21,913 nt of DNA from Collinsella sp. (lineage in GTDB: Bacteria > Actinomycetota > Coriobacteriia > Coriobacteriales > Coriobacteriaceae). A model generated the notes under the pieces. That model was not told the origin of the DNA. It made no database searches and saw nothing but the letters and a program-made list of their open reading frames with translations. The translations under genes were made by a program, and so were the position numbers. The stretch is taken from the NCBI GenBank assembly GCA_019414545.1, contig DXLV01000008.1, forward strand, positions 5,655-27,567, given 5' to 3'. This document shows, piece after piece, positions 1-7,995 of the stretch (its first letter is position 1; each line of letters opens with the position of its first letter).

Positions 1-115
1 CCGCCTCTCGCTTGCAGGCCCCTGCGATCTTGCGTGCATCCGCCCGATCCAAACCCGTCGCGACAAATACACTCAGGGCGCACAGGCAAGCCGCAACTGC
101 AACCGGGGCGCTCAT
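1..115 (-). CDS. Tad pilus inner-membrane protein, second type II secretion F family member (TadC-like), 5' fragment
   Basis: Only the first 38 residues are in the window; the gene runs off the left edge. Its ATG (115-113) overlaps the TGA stop of the preceding tadB-like gene in an ATGA junction, which signals translational coupling. The visible N-terminus starts MSAPVAVAACLCALSVFVAT, a single hydrophobic segment followed by a charged region, as in TadB/TadC proteins. In Tad operons the order cpaF-tadB-tadC is standard, so TadC, the second platform protein of the pilus machine, is the natural assignment. The call rests on position more than on sequence, since the diagnostic F domain lies outside the window. 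Confidence 0.6.
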   Translation of the reverse strand, partial: MSAPVAVAACLCALSVFVATGLDRADARKIAGACKREA

Positions 116-1038
116 AGCTCCACCCGCATAATGCGCCGGATAACCACCAGGGCAACGGCGTTGAGGGCAAGACCCAGCACCACAGCGCCCGCGCCGGCAG
201 GCGTCGCAAGACCGCGACGAAAATCTGCCGAAAGCAGCGCCAACACCGCGCACATGCCCGCCGGCATCGCCGCGACCATATGCGCAGACATGCGAGCCTG
301 CGACGTCTTAACATCCAGGCGGCGCTTGAGCTCAATGCGCTCCCCCACCATGCTCGACGCCTCGGACAGTAAGTCGGCAAGCGGAGCGCCGGTGCGCTGA
401 GACACCTTAAGCGCCAAGGTCACAAGCGAAAGACCGGGGGCGTCGATACGCACGAGCAAGTCATCGAGCGCGTCGGTCGCCGAGATGCCGCAATCGATCG
501 CCGCCGCCACCCGCAAAAACTCGGTATGCACTGGCTCTTGCGCATGAGCGCCCACAAAGCGCATGCCCTGGGCCAGCGAATGTCCCGAGGCAAGCGACAT
601 GGAAAGTGCGGTAAACGCCTCGGGCATTGCCTCTTCTGCATCGTGTTGCTCGCGCCGGCTCTCAAAGCCATCCCGAGCGGCACCAACGGCAAACGGAGCA
701 ACAAGTCCCAAGGCAAATCCGAGGGGCGATAACGACACCATCGTTAGTAAAACGCAGCAGACACCGCTCGATAGCAGCAGAAACGCCAAACGTCCCGAAG
801 CATCTTCGATCACGAGGCCAAGGCGATGCGCCGGAGCCAGCGATGCCCACGAACGGGCGATCTTTTTCAGCAGATCGTTTTCCACCAGCTCACGCGGCAG
901 CTTCTCTGCCACCGTCTCGAGCGCCTGACGTGCCAGCTCCGCCGGCGGTACCTGCGGCACACGAGGTTCCGCCCCGCACGCCGTCGCGACAGAAAGCCCT
1001 GCCAAGCCCCCTACGACGAGGGGCACAGTGATCTCCAT
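112..1038 (-). CDS. tadB: Tad/Flp pilus platform protein, type II secretion F domain (TadB-like)
   Basis: A 308-residue integral membrane protein that would form the inner-membrane platform on which the CpaF ATPase acts to assemble Flp pili. It has a hydrophobic N-terminus (residues 1-19), a paired membrane segment around 84-118, a T2SF-like helical domain around 140-245 (it includes EEAMPEAFTALSMSLASGHS and later RTGAPLADLL, typical of the family), and two more membrane segments near 250-300. The ATG at 1038 has a strong AGGAGGTG ribosome binding site lying inside the end of cpaF, and the gene overlaps cpaF by 28 nt. The stop overlaps the next start. The family is clear. The choice of TadB over TadC comes from gene order. 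Confidence 0.85.
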   Translation of the reverse strand: MEITVPLVVGGLAGLSVATACGAEPRVPQVPPAELARQALETVAEKLPRELVENDLLKKIARSWASLAPAHRLGLVIEDASGRLAFLLLSSGVCCVLLTMVSLSPLGFALGLVAPFAVGAARDGFESRREQHDAEEAMPEAFTALSMSLASGHSLAQGMRFVGAHAQEPVHTEFLRVAAAIDCGISATDALDDLLVRIDAPGLSLVTLALKVSQRTGAPLADLLSEASSMVGERIELKRRLDVKTSQARMSAHMVAAMPAGMCAVLALLSADFRRGLATPAGAGAVVLGLALNAVALVVIRRIMRVEL

Positions 1039-2339
1039 TCGTCCACCTCCTCTTGTGTGAGCGTCCCCGACCGCAGGCCTTCTGCGATAAACGGCGGCTC
1101 GCGGTCAAGCGTCCAGGTGCGCTCGGCGGCATCGAACGTCACATAGCGCTCGAGCTCTACGCCGCCCGATGCGGCGCGTCGCACCCCCGAATACGAGGAG
1201 ACGAAGCGCCTGCCATCGGCGTGGCGCTCGGACATCACGATACCGTCGAGTGCCATGGCAATCTGCTCCTCGATGAGCTCGCTCGGCAGATCGATGCCAT
1301 AACGTGCAAGCAACGTCAGACGCACCACGGTCTCCTGTTCTGAACCCGCATGAAGCGTGGTGAGCGACCCGTCGTGGCCCGTGTTCATGGCCTGCAACAT
1401 GTCGCAGCACTCGGCACCGCGCACCTCGCCCACCACGATGCGGTCGGGGCGCATGCGCAGGGCATTAGTCACCAGGTCGCGGATCGTCACCGCGCCCTCG
1501 CCCTCAATTGAAGCCTCGCGCGCCTCTAGGCGCACCACGTGCGGATGATGCGCAAACTTGAGCTCGGCAGAGTCCTCGATCGTCACGATGCGCTCGCCGG
1601 TGGAAATCTCACATGACAACGCGTTGAGCAGGGTGGTCTTACCAGATCCCGTGCCTCCCGCAACCGCCAGGTCCTGTCGCAGCGACACCGCACACGACAG
1701 CAGCTGCGCATACCAAAGCGGCAGCGATCCCAACCCCACGAGCTCGTCCAGCGAGCAGATACGGTCCGAGAACTTTCGGATGGTGAGAATCGGTCCGTCA
1801 ATCGCCACAGGCGGAATCACCGCGTTGACGCGATAGCCCGTTTTGAGGCGGGCGTTGACGATGGGGCTGCGCTCGTCGATACGGCGGCCAAGTGGCGAGA
1901 TAATGCGGTCGATAAGCACACGGATCTGCTCATCATCCTCAAACGCATGCTCGATGGGGTACAAGACGCCGCCGCGTTCAAAGAAAGCCGAGCGGCAGCC
2001 GTTGATCATGATCTCGGTAACGGTGTCGTCCTCGATGAGCGGCTGCAACGGCCCCAAGCCCACCACGTCATCCAAAATCTCGTCGATGATGGTCTCGCGC
2101 TCGGGCGTCGCGAGATCGGTCGGCTCCTCAACATTGAGCGCCGCCTCCACCGCAGGACGCAATTCCGAGCGGGCAAGTGCCGGGTCGATATAGGCGCTGA
2201 TACGCGCCACTTCGTCGTAACCCATGCGGTCCATCACGGCGCGCTTGGTGCGTCGTTTCACGGCGCGGCGACGCCCCACATCTACAGGCGCTGCCGCCGC
2301 CGCAGCGCCGGCAGCCTTAATCCTCGTTTGCAGGCTCAT
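1011..2339 (-). CDS. cpaF: Tad pilus assembly/secretion ATPase CpaF (TadA), type II/IV secretion ATPase
   Basis: A 442-residue cytoplasmic hexameric ATPase that powers Flp pilus assembly. The N-terminal half (about 70-200) matches the CpaF N-domain, including the PLIEDDTVTEIMING stretch. Then come Walker A GGTGSGKTT (228-236), the Asp box IVTIEDSAEL (251-260), Walker B IVVGEVRG (301-308) and the His box around GHDGSLTTLHA (321-331). All the expected catalytic elements are present and the length is normal. The ATG overlaps the cpaE stop as ATGA, and the 3' end overlaps tadB, so the genes look cotranscribed and coupled. An Ala-rich run at residues 10-17 is the only local oddity. Confidence 0.95.
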   Translation of the reverse strand: MSLQTRIKAAGAAAAAAPVDVGRRRAVKRRTKRAVMDRMGYDEVARISAYIDPALARSELRPAVEAALNVEEPTDLATPERETIIDEILDDVVGLGPLQPLIEDDTVTEIMINGCRSAFFERGGVLYPIEHAFEDDEQIRVLIDRIISPLGRRIDERSPIVNARLKTGYRVNAVIPPVAIDGPILTIRKFSDRICSLDELVGLGSLPLWYAQLLSCAVSLRQDLAVAGGTGSGKTTLLNALSCEISTGERIVTIEDSAELKFAHHPHVVRLEAREASIEGEGAVTIRDLVTNALRMRPDRIVVGEVRGAECCDMLQAMNTGHDGSLTTLHAGSEQETVVRLTLLARYGIDLPSELIEEQIAMALDGIVMSERHADGRRFVSSYSGVRRAASGGVELERYVTFDAAERTWTLDREPPFIAEGLRSGTLTQEEVDEWRSLCPSS

Positions 2340-3985
2340 CGCTGATCACCCTCGCGCGACCAGGGAAGGCGGATACGCGGGCGTTCGGTGCGCGTTGCAC
2401 GGTCGGCGACCATATCGCTCCAAGGGCCGACGGCGCACCCCAGTTCCACGAGCATCTCGCGCGTGGCCTCGCGCACGCTAGTCGCAAAAGCGCTGGTCTG
2501 CCCCACTGCCTCGTCAGCGCGCCCAAACGCCATGAGCGCGGCGAGATCCTGCCCGCCATCGGCGATACGAATCTTGGAGCTTAACGCACAGGCAATCTCA
2601 AAGCGCATGGCGACGTCCTCGTCTGCCCCGCGCGCACCGAACCGGTTGAACACGGCGCTCATGCGCGTGCGCGGCACACCTACTCGACCTGCCAGTTCAA
2701 TGACGCGCGATGCCGATGCCGCGGACGACACCGCCGCATCGCCAACGACCAGGCAACGGTCGCTCGCCGCCACCGCAGCCGCCACGGCGTCGCCCCAAAA
2801 GACCGAGGTATCGATAAAGACCACGTCGGATTCGCGACGCAGAACATCAAGCAGTAGCTCCACCGGACGTGCCATGAGCTCGGCTTGCTCGGGCGCCGCG
2901 ACGGGACCCCAGAGCGTAACGCCCGGCGCCACGCGCATCGAAGCGGCTACGATATCCGGCTCGGTGAGCATGCCCGCCGCCGACGGCTCGATAAGTGCCG
3001 CCATATCGCGCGGAGCATCGACGCCTAACAAGTCGTAAAGGTTTCCAAACATCAGGTCCAGGTCGAGCACGGCGGCACGCAAGCCCAACAGCGACGATGT
3101 GTGTGCCATGGTGGCAACGATCGTCGACTTGCCGCAACCGCCCGAACCCGAAATAGCGCAGATGACTGGAGCTCGATGCGGCGGAGCGGTAGCGTCTGCC
3201 GGCGGCATCGGAGGCGGCGGGGCGGGCGTCGGTGACAGCGTCCCCGTCTCCCCCGCCGCAACCACGTGCTGCGTCCAAGCCGGCATGGCTGCTTGTTCGG
3301 TCTGCGAGGCAGGCTCGTTCTGCGCAATCTGCTCATGCTGCATCAGCGACAACTCGCCGCACCCGGCAAGGCCCTCAACTTCGTCGAGTTCATCCGCCAG
3401 ATTCACGCCGTGCACGTATCCCATATCTACTGCCGGGGAGTCGCCAGCATGCTGCGCCGGCCCTCCAGCGTCATCGTATACAAGGGGGTTCCGGGGGCGC
3501 CGACCATGCTCGGCTTCCGCTTTTCCATAATCATCAACACGCGGGCCTCTTGTAGCGCGAGGCGCCCCGGGTTCCCTATCAACAAAAGCATCGGGCTCAA
3601 TCGTCATGCGCCGATCGGAATCAACCGCTCCCTCGCCCGCGCGCCCGTTGCCGCATATACTGTGTGCAGCGATGACCTCGGTCGCCCCCGCGCGAAACAG
3701 CCCCTCGATATCCGACGGATCGAGCGCTTCTATCAACACGACCACGCGACTCACGCGGCCTTCGGCCGTCAGGCGCGCAACAGTCTTGCGCACATCTTCG
3801 GTATCAAACAGAGACGCCGCGATGATGGCAGCCCCGCGGCGCGACGGAAACGCCCGCGCCATGGAAACCAGCCCGTCCAGGTCACCCACGCGAAGCACCT
3901 GTGCACCCGCATCACGGCCCTCGACTTCCCGCTGCAACAGCCCGTAATCGCCGCACGCGCAGCACGCAAGCCAGATCGCCTTCAT
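2336..3985 (-). CDS. cpaE: CpaE/TadZ-like ParA-family ATPase with degenerate receiver-like N-terminus
   Basis: About 549 residues. CpaE/TadZ proteins place the Tad machine in the cell. Residues 1-110 look like a receiver-type fold lacking an obvious phospho-acceptor pocket (RVVVLIEALDPSDIEGLFRAGATEVI). Residues about 110-270 form a low-complexity charged and Pro/Ala-rich linker that ends in a proline run. The ATPase domain starts near 272, with a deviant Walker A GSGGCGKST (about 280-288), the signature LDLDLMFGNLYDLLG (about 307-321) and Walker B VVFIDTS (about 388-394). The start is ATG 3985 or the adjoining GTG 3988; both lie behind GGAGG and either overlaps the cpaB stop. The linker is longer than I expect for the family. 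Confidence 0.88.
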   Translation of the reverse strand: MKAIWLACCACGDYGLLQREVEGRDAGAQVLRVGDLDGLVSMARAFPSRRGAAIIAASLFDTEDVRKTVARLTAEGRVSRVVVLIEALDPSDIEGLFRAGATEVIAAHSICGNGRAGEGAVDSDRRMTIEPDAFVDREPGAPRATRGPRVDDYGKAEAEHGRRPRNPLVYDDAGGPAQHAGDSPAVDMGYVHGVNLADELDEVEGLAGCGELSLMQHEQIAQNEPASQTEQAAMPAWTQHVVAAGETGTLSPTPAPPPPMPPADATAPPHRAPVICAISGSGGCGKSTIVATMAHTSSLLGLRAAVLDLDLMFGNLYDLLGVDAPRDMAALIEPSAAGMLTEPDIVAASMRVAPGVTLWGPVAAPEQAELMARPVELLLDVLRRESDVVFIDTSVFWGDAVAAAVAASDRCLVVGDAAVSSAASASRVIELAGRVGVPRTRMSAVFNRFGARGADEDVAMRFEIACALSSKIRIADGGQDLAALMAFGRADEAVGQTSAFATSVREATREMLVELGCAVGPWSDMVADRATRTERPRIRLPWSREGDQR

Positions 3986-4644
3986 CACTCGTCGCCTCCG
4001 CTCTTTTTGCCGCGCGCCGTGGCGGGAATCGTCAAGCTGACCGTTCCCTTGCCCGAGGCTCCCAGCAGTTCCTTGACGTCTTCGGGGTCAGCCGCCAGCG
4101 TCACCCATTCGATCTTGCCCTCGCGCGTGGCACCGGAATCCTCACTGGTATCGATCACGTGCGCGCCGCACAGCCGATCGGTCACGCCGTCCTTTTGCAC
4201 GTACACGTCCACGTAGCTGCCCACGCCCGTGGCACCGCCGACCGAGTGCTCGGCATCGACCGCCACCGAAACGGCAACCTTGCCCTTAGGCACCTCGAGC
4301 TTGCGGCTCTCGGCCTTGGTGTAGACATTGCAGATCACGGCGTTTTTGGGAATACGCGAAGTCGTCACGTCGCCGCGCACCTGGCGCAGCTCGGTCGCCG
4401 CGTCACGCGGCAGCAGACTCGTCAGCCATTCCTGGGTTATGACATTGGTCTCATCGAGGGTCTCGCCCACATCGATATCGCGCGCCGCGACGCATACCTC
4501 GACGCGATCGCCACCGTACTTGGCCAAGGTCTCAGCCTGGACCTGTTCGGCTTGCGAGCGGATCGACGAGCCGTAAACCATGCAAAGCAGAGCAGCGAGC
4601 ACGCCCGCGACCAGACTGATGGCGATGCGCTTGCTCTTGTTCAC
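3985..4644 (-). CDS. cpaB: Flp pilus assembly protein CpaB/RcpC, SAF domain
   Basis: A 219-residue protein with one N-terminal membrane segment (about 6-26) and a periplasmic-type SAF domain (about 45-115; it includes VAARDIDVGETLDETNV and IPKNAVICNVY), followed by an RcpC/CpaB C-terminal region with repeated beta segments. In Gram-positives its partner is not an outer-membrane secretin, so its exact role is less clear; it is expected to be a periplasmic or cell-wall component of the Flp pilus. A longer reading from ATG 4659 exists but has no ribosome binding site. GTG 4644 has AGAGGAG five bases upstream and is preferred. It is the first gene of the operon in this window. Confidence 0.85.
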   Translation of the reverse strand: MNKSKRIAISLVAGVLAALLCMVYGSSIRSQAEQVQAETLAKYGGDRVEVCVAARDIDVGETLDETNVITQEWLTSLLPRDAATELRQVRGDVTTSRIPKNAVICNVYTKAESRKLEVPKGKVAVSVAVDAEHSVGGATGVGSYVDVYVQKDGVTDRLCGAHVIDTSEDSGATREGKIEWVTLAADPEDVKELLGASGKGTVSLTIPATARGKKSGGDE

Positions 4645-4718
4645 GGCCGCTCCTCTCATGGCAGTGCCGGGCGAATGCCCGTACCACCATTGTCTGGGCG
4701 GTCAGAGTGCAAAGCGGC

Positions 4719-4747
4719 ACAATCGCGATCTTGGTTTTCGATGTCAA
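4719..4747 (-). promoter_or_regulatory. candidate promoter of the tad operon
   Basis: On the minus strand a perfect -35 TTGACA (4747-4742) is followed after 17 nt by a weak -10 GATTGT (4724-4719), about 75 nt upstream of the cpaB GTG. The rsgA terminator separates this segment from the upstream gene, so a promoter is needed here. Hexamers were read by eye. Confidence 0.4.
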
Positions 4748-4804
4748 ACCAATCGTTGACCAAAAACTGACCAGCCCGTCAAGCTCGTGGCAAGGTTTTG
4801 GTCA
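4742..4804. promoter_or_regulatory. cluster of TGACC-type half-sites upstream of the tad operon, possible operator
   Basis: TGACCAAAA (4757-4765) and its reverse complement TTTTGGTCA (4796-4804) form a 9-bp inverted repeat. Further direct copies are TGTCAAACC (4742-4750) and TGACC (4768-4772). The cluster overlaps and extends upstream of the putative -35, as an activator or repressor site would. The binding protein is unknown. Confidence 0.35.
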
Positions 4805-4844
4805 GCACGTCAGCAAACTGCATGTTTCGAGGCTTTTCCACAGC

Positions 4845-4879
4845 AAAAAAGCCGTCTCCCGAACAGTTGGGAGACGGCT
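4845..4879 (-). terminator. Rho-independent terminator of rsgA
   Basis: A perfect 11-bp stem (AGCCGTCTCCC pairing with GGGAGACGGCT) with an 8-nt loop is followed on the minus strand by six T residues. It lies 18 nt after the rsgA stop. Confidence 0.93.
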
Positions 4880-4896
4880 GTCATAGGAAAAATCAA

Positions 4897-6081
4897 TTAC
4901 AGATGGACATCGGGATCGAGCATTTGAGCACTCACGCGCATGGATGACGCCAGGTTTTGGAACGTTTCCAGACGCAGGCTGTCAATCTGCCCGGCGTCCT
5001 CGGCCTCGCGAACGGCGCAACCCGGCTCATGGGTGTGCGTGCAATCGCCAAACCGGCACGCGCGCGATGCCTCGACAATCTCGGGGAAGGCGCGCGCCAG
5101 ACCCCGCTCGTGACCCACGAGCGGCAAACTGCGCAGACCCGGGGCATCGGCGATCACGCCGGCGTCGCCCGGCAGCGCCACCATCACGCGCGCGACGGTA
5201 GTGTGACGGCCCTGGTCGTCGCGTTCGCGCACACCGCCGGTCGCCAACGTATCGTGGCCCAGCAGTGCATTGAGCAGCGTCGACTTGCCGGCACCCGACT
5301 CGCCCAGAATCATGGCGCAGCTCCCGGCAGGCACGCAGGCACGGACCTCGTCCAGGCCGCGGCCCTCGGCAGAGGACGTCACGATCACGCGCACGTTCGG
5401 ACCCACCAGGCGGCGCACGCGGTCCAGATCGCGCTCGAGCTCCCCGGCATCGCAGCGGTCAGCCTTGGTGAGCACCACCACCGGCTCGGCATCGCAGTCG
5501 AGCGCCAACACCAGCGAGCGCGCCACACGGTCGAGCAGCACCTCGCCGGCACCGAGCGCCTGCACGATTAGCACGCTATCCACGTTGGAGCAGAGCACCT
5601 GGCGCTCTCCGCGGGCACGGCCGCGCCAACGCTCAAAGCTCGTACGGCGCGGCAGTACGCATTCAATCACGCCCATATCGTGCCCGGGAGCGCGGCGCAC
5701 CGCCACACGATCGCCCACGGCAGGCAGCAGGACCTCGTCCCCACCGCGCGACTTGGCAAATCCCACGGCATGCTCGGCGCGGAAGGTATCGTCGGCAGTC
5801 GCCACCAGCGGAAACCCACGATCCAAGCGCACCACGGCGCCAAGCTGCATCTGCTCGGGCTCCTCGGCATGCGAGCAGAAATCATCAAAGGCAGCCTGCT
5901 GGGCTTCATCGACCGGCAGGTCATCAAACGCCGGAACGTTCCGCAGCGCGTCAAGCCCCGGTACACTCGCCAGCAACTCCTCAGCAGATGCGGGAGCCTC
6001 GGTCGCGAGCTTCCGACGACGATCGCGCTTAGCCCGCGCCCCCGTCGTCTTTTTCTTCGCCTTAGCCTTAGCCTTGCCCAC
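4897..6081 (-). CDS. rsgA: Small-subunit ribosome biogenesis GTPase RsgA (circularly permuted)
   Basis: A 394-residue cytoplasmic GTPase that checks late 30S subunit maturation. A Lys/Arg-rich N-terminus precedes an OB-fold region (about 80-145). The G motifs come in permuted order: TKAD (G4, 205-208), then P-loop GESGAGKST (260-268), then DAPG (G3, about 312-315). The C-terminal zinc knuckle has C342, C347, H349 and C355 in the expected C-x4-C-x-H-x5-C spacing. GTG 6081 is chosen because GGGAGG sits six bases before it; the longer GTG at 6105 has no such site. The N-terminal extension of about 75 residues before the OB domain is longer than in the Escherichia coli protein. Confidence 0.95.
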   Translation of the reverse strand: MGKAKAKAKKKTTGARAKRDRRRKLATEAPASAEELLASVPGLDALRNVPAFDDLPVDEAQQAAFDDFCSHAEEPEQMQLGAVVRLDRGFPLVATADDTFRAEHAVGFAKSRGGDEVLLPAVGDRVAVRRAPGHDMGVIECVLPRRTSFERWRGRARGERQVLCSNVDSVLIVQALGAGEVLLDRVARSLVLALDCDAEPVVVLTKADRCDAGELERDLDRVRRLVGPNVRVIVTSSAEGRGLDEVRACVPAGSCAMILGESGAGKSTLLNALLGHDTLATGGVRERDDQGRHTTVARVMVALPGDAGVIADAPGLRSLPLVGHERGLARAFPEIVEASRACRFGDCTHTHEPGCAVREAEDAGQIDSLRLETFQNLASSMRVSAQMLDPDVHL

Positions 6082-6122
6082 AAACGCCTCCCAGCACAAA
6101 ACCACACAACTGAGCAGGTATT

Positions 6123-6374
6123 TTAACGCATTGTTCCGTCCGACTTACCAAATGCTGCGGCGTACTCGTCATCATCCATCCAATCGATGATGTCGCCGGG
6201 CTTGCAATGAAGCGCCTCGCACATTGCTTGAAGTGTAGAAAAGCGGATCCCCTTGAGTCTTCCCGTTTTAATTCGAGACAGATTAACAGGCGATATTCCA
6301 ATGATTTCGGCAAGTTCCTGCGACGAGATTTTACGGTCCGCCATCACGCGGTCAAGACGCATAACAATCGGCAC
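6123..6374 (-). CDS. Small XRE/Cro-type HTH regulator (DUF2975 partner)
   Basis: An 83-residue protein that is essentially one XRE helix-turn-helix (about 5-66): SSQELAEIIGISPVNLSRIKTGRLKGIRFSTL (given here as a single motif region, residues 17-48) followed by ALHCKPGDIIDW, the usual end of the YozG-like small XRE family. It starts at GTG 6374 behind AGGGGGTG, 11 nt after the stop of the DUF2975 gene. This pairing is common in Gram-positives and suggests cotranscription and a shared regulatory task. The C-terminal 15 residues are acidic and lie outside the fold. It probably binds its own promoter region or the divergent one at 6875-7036, which is inference. Confidence 0.85.
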   Translation of the reverse strand: MPIVMRLDRVMADRKISSQELAEIIGISPVNLSRIKTGRLKGIRFSTLQAMCEALHCKPGDIIDWMDDDEYAAAFGKSDGTMR

Positions 6375-6385
6375 CGTGCCACCCC

Positions 6386-6874
6386 CTAGAGAATCTCGTC
6401 TGCATCTTCCTGCAATACCCTACCGTATTCAAAGACCCCCGCCAACGCAAAGAAAACGAGTCCGTAAGAAAGCGATTGAAAATCAAACTCGGGAAACACG
6501 GGCTCAGCCGTTCCAAGAACATTGCTGTATGGCAATTGAATCGTCGGCCATATGATGCTGATGACGGCTTTTACCGACATCAGGAGGCCAGCCGCGACCA
6601 AAATCCTGGTCTGCCACTTACCAAAAGGACGACCCTCATGCCTGACTTTCGCCGTCAGAATCGTAAACAGAAGAAACGTTGCAGCGTCGCAAAGCGTGCT
6701 AACCATAAACAAGAGCAGAAATCCGCCGCTCACCGCAGAGATACCCTCGATGAGCAACAGGTTCGCAAGATGAACGAACAACACCACGCAACATAGCGCT
6801 TGAACCGCCAGGGCGATACAGAAGATTGTCAGAAAACTCGTCGTCAACCGCAGATGTATATCGCGATCTTTCAT
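6386..6874 (-). CDS. DUF2975 family four-helix membrane protein
   Basis: 162 residues with four hydrophobic segments (about 12-34, 38-72, 88-110 and 132-150). The C-terminal GVFEYGRVLQEDADEIL is the typical ending of DUF2975 proteins, which lie next to a small XRE regulator as here. The molecular function of the family is unknown; a membrane-bound modulator of the XRE protein is plausible but unproven. The start has a perfect AAGGAGGAG ribosome binding site. The segment is visibly AT-richer than rsgA or the P-type ATPase, which suits an acquired module. Confidence 0.8.
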   Translation of the reverse strand: MKDRDIHLRLTTSFLTIFCIALAVQALCCVVLFVHLANLLLIEGISAVSGGFLLLFMVSTLCDAATFLLFTILTAKVRHEGRPFGKWQTRILVAAGLLMSVKAVISIIWPTIQLPYSNVLGTAEPVFPEFDFQSLSYGLVFFALAGVFEYGRVLQEDADEIL

Positions 6875-7036
6875 TTCTCCTCCTTTTTTTCCTTATTTCC
6901 CTGCGTTCATTGTACTTTTCAATCCAACCGCTCTCGCTCAAAACCATTTACCGGCAAATCGATACCGTTCATTTTAAAGAATCTTTATTTAATGTTTTAT
7001 ATAAATTAATTTAACTTTATAGAGTTTGGAGGACCC
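6875..7036. promoter_or_regulatory. AT-rich divergent promoter region with a 12-bp palindrome
   Basis: This 162-bp gap separates the minus-strand DUF2975-XRE pair from the plus-strand cassette. Its right half (about 6970-7022) is extremely AT-rich, with several TATAAA-like hexamers on both strands, so I do not assign single promoters. TAAATTAATTTA (7002-7013) is a perfect palindrome and could be an operator for the neighbouring XRE protein. The plus-strand gene has GGAGG five bases before its ATG. Confidence 0.5.
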
Positions 7037-7471
7037 ATGAGAAAGCAAACCGTCCTTATCCTTATCTTATCGCTGTCCCTTTTCGCCCTCTTCTCGTCAG
7101 TACGAACCAATTCCGATCCAATCAATATCTCATTGCCCGAATTTCGATCGAAATTAAGCAAAGGCGAATCTTTTATCGTGCAAATTGAGCTGGAGGGCTG
7201 CCCGGCCTGTGAAGAACTCCGTGCGGCAGAGCGCTCGCTTTCGCCGAGTCTCAAGAACGACATCGAGATCCTCGTTGTCCCTAAGAGCCAAAAGGAAGTT
7301 GATAGGGAAACACTTAAGGCGCTTCTGCCGTCATTCGAGTTTTATCCTTCAATTTTTGCCATCTCTGAAGGAAAGATAGCGTCCGAGTTCGACCTTTCCA
7401 CGCTTGATTCGTTTGAAATGCGTTTCACGGATTGGAGGCTGAATCTGAACAACACAGCAATGTCAAGCTAA
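7037..7471 (+). CDS. Exported thioredoxin-fold protein with a CPAC active site
   Basis: 144 residues. An N-terminal hydrophobic segment (about 5-20) acts as a signal peptide or anchor and has no lipobox. The remainder fits a thioredoxin fold: a beta strand FIVQIELE, the redox motif C55-P-A-C58, a strand DIEILVVP and a cis-proline segment FYPSIF with P104. It would act outside the membrane as a disulfide oxidase, reductase or isomerase. It heads a three-gene unit, 17 nt before the next start, and the next protein carries two late cysteines, so that protein is the obvious substrate candidate. Bacteriocin clusters of the pediocin type also carry thioredoxin-like accessory proteins. Family certain, role inferred. 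Confidence 0.75.
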   Translation: MRKQTVLILILSLSLFALFSSVRTNSDPINISLPEFRSKLSKGESFIVQIELEGCPACEELRAAERSLSPSLKNDIEILVVPKSQKEVDRETLKALLPSFEFYPSIFAISEGKIASEFDLSTLDSFEMRFTDWRLNLNNTAMSS

Positions 7472-7488
7472 ATGTCAGGAGGATACAC

Positions 7489-7986
7489 ATGCTACGCAAC
7501 GTTCCCGTAAGCCGTAAGTCATTCATCGCAAGCGCAGTTGCGCTTTGCTCAATTGCCATTTCACCAAAGCAATCTAAGGCGCAACCTCTTGAAGTAGAGT
7601 TCCCTTCTGCCGAAGAGTACATTGAAGCTGTCAATGAGTCCGGCACAGGATGGACGACATACGCACTAGATGAAAACGGAGATGTCCAAATTATCGATCG
7701 ATTCCAGACCCTGTCTTTGGATGATTTAGCAACTGCCACACGCGGCGCTAAAGAATGGATCGTCAAAATTGCCATTTTTATTGGAAAAGAACTCATCGGC
7801 TATGTAACGGGGCTTGTAATCGACGGACTGATTAAGAAGATCATAAGCAAAACCGGAGGTACTTGGCCTGAGTATGCAGCAAAGCAACTCCTTGGACACC
7901 CCGTACCCGCAGGCAACGCGTACCGTCTACCTTGCAGCGTCTATCCCCCCAACTCCGGAGAATACATTCGTTGTATAAATAGTTAG
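7489..7986 (+). CDS. Exported protein of unknown family with an amphipathic hydrophobic helix and two C-terminal cysteines
   Basis: I do not recognise this family. 165 residues from ATG 7489, which has AGGAGG six bases upstream; a longer in-frame reading from 7432 overlaps the previous gene and lacks a site. The N-terminus VSRKSFIASAVAL is a signal peptide with a near-Tat look (RK, not RR), with likely cleavage after SKA (about residue 31). The mature part begins acidic, then has a hydrophobic and amphipathic stretch with Gly and Lys (about 88-121, including GKELIGYVTGLVIDGLIKKI). It ends in a Pro/Gly-rich tail with C149 and C162, which could form a disulfide loop. This layout resembles secreted membrane-active peptides. 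Flanking thioredoxin-like and membrane genes fit maturation and immunity roles, which is inference. Confidence 0.65.
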   Translation: MLRNVPVSRKSFIASAVALCSIAISPKQSKAQPLEVEFPSAEEYIEAVNESGTGWTTYALDENGDVQIIDRFQTLSLDDLATATRGAKEWIVKIAIFIGKELIGYVTGLVIDGLIKKIISKTGGTWPEYAAKQLLGHPVPAGNAYRLPCSVYPPNSGEYIRCINS

Positions 7987-7995
7987 GATACGGCT

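Noticed and set aside
7432..7488. N-terminal extension of the exported protein
   Set aside because: It overlaps the thioredoxin gene, lacks a ribosome site and would bury the signal peptide; ATG 7489 has AGGAGG.
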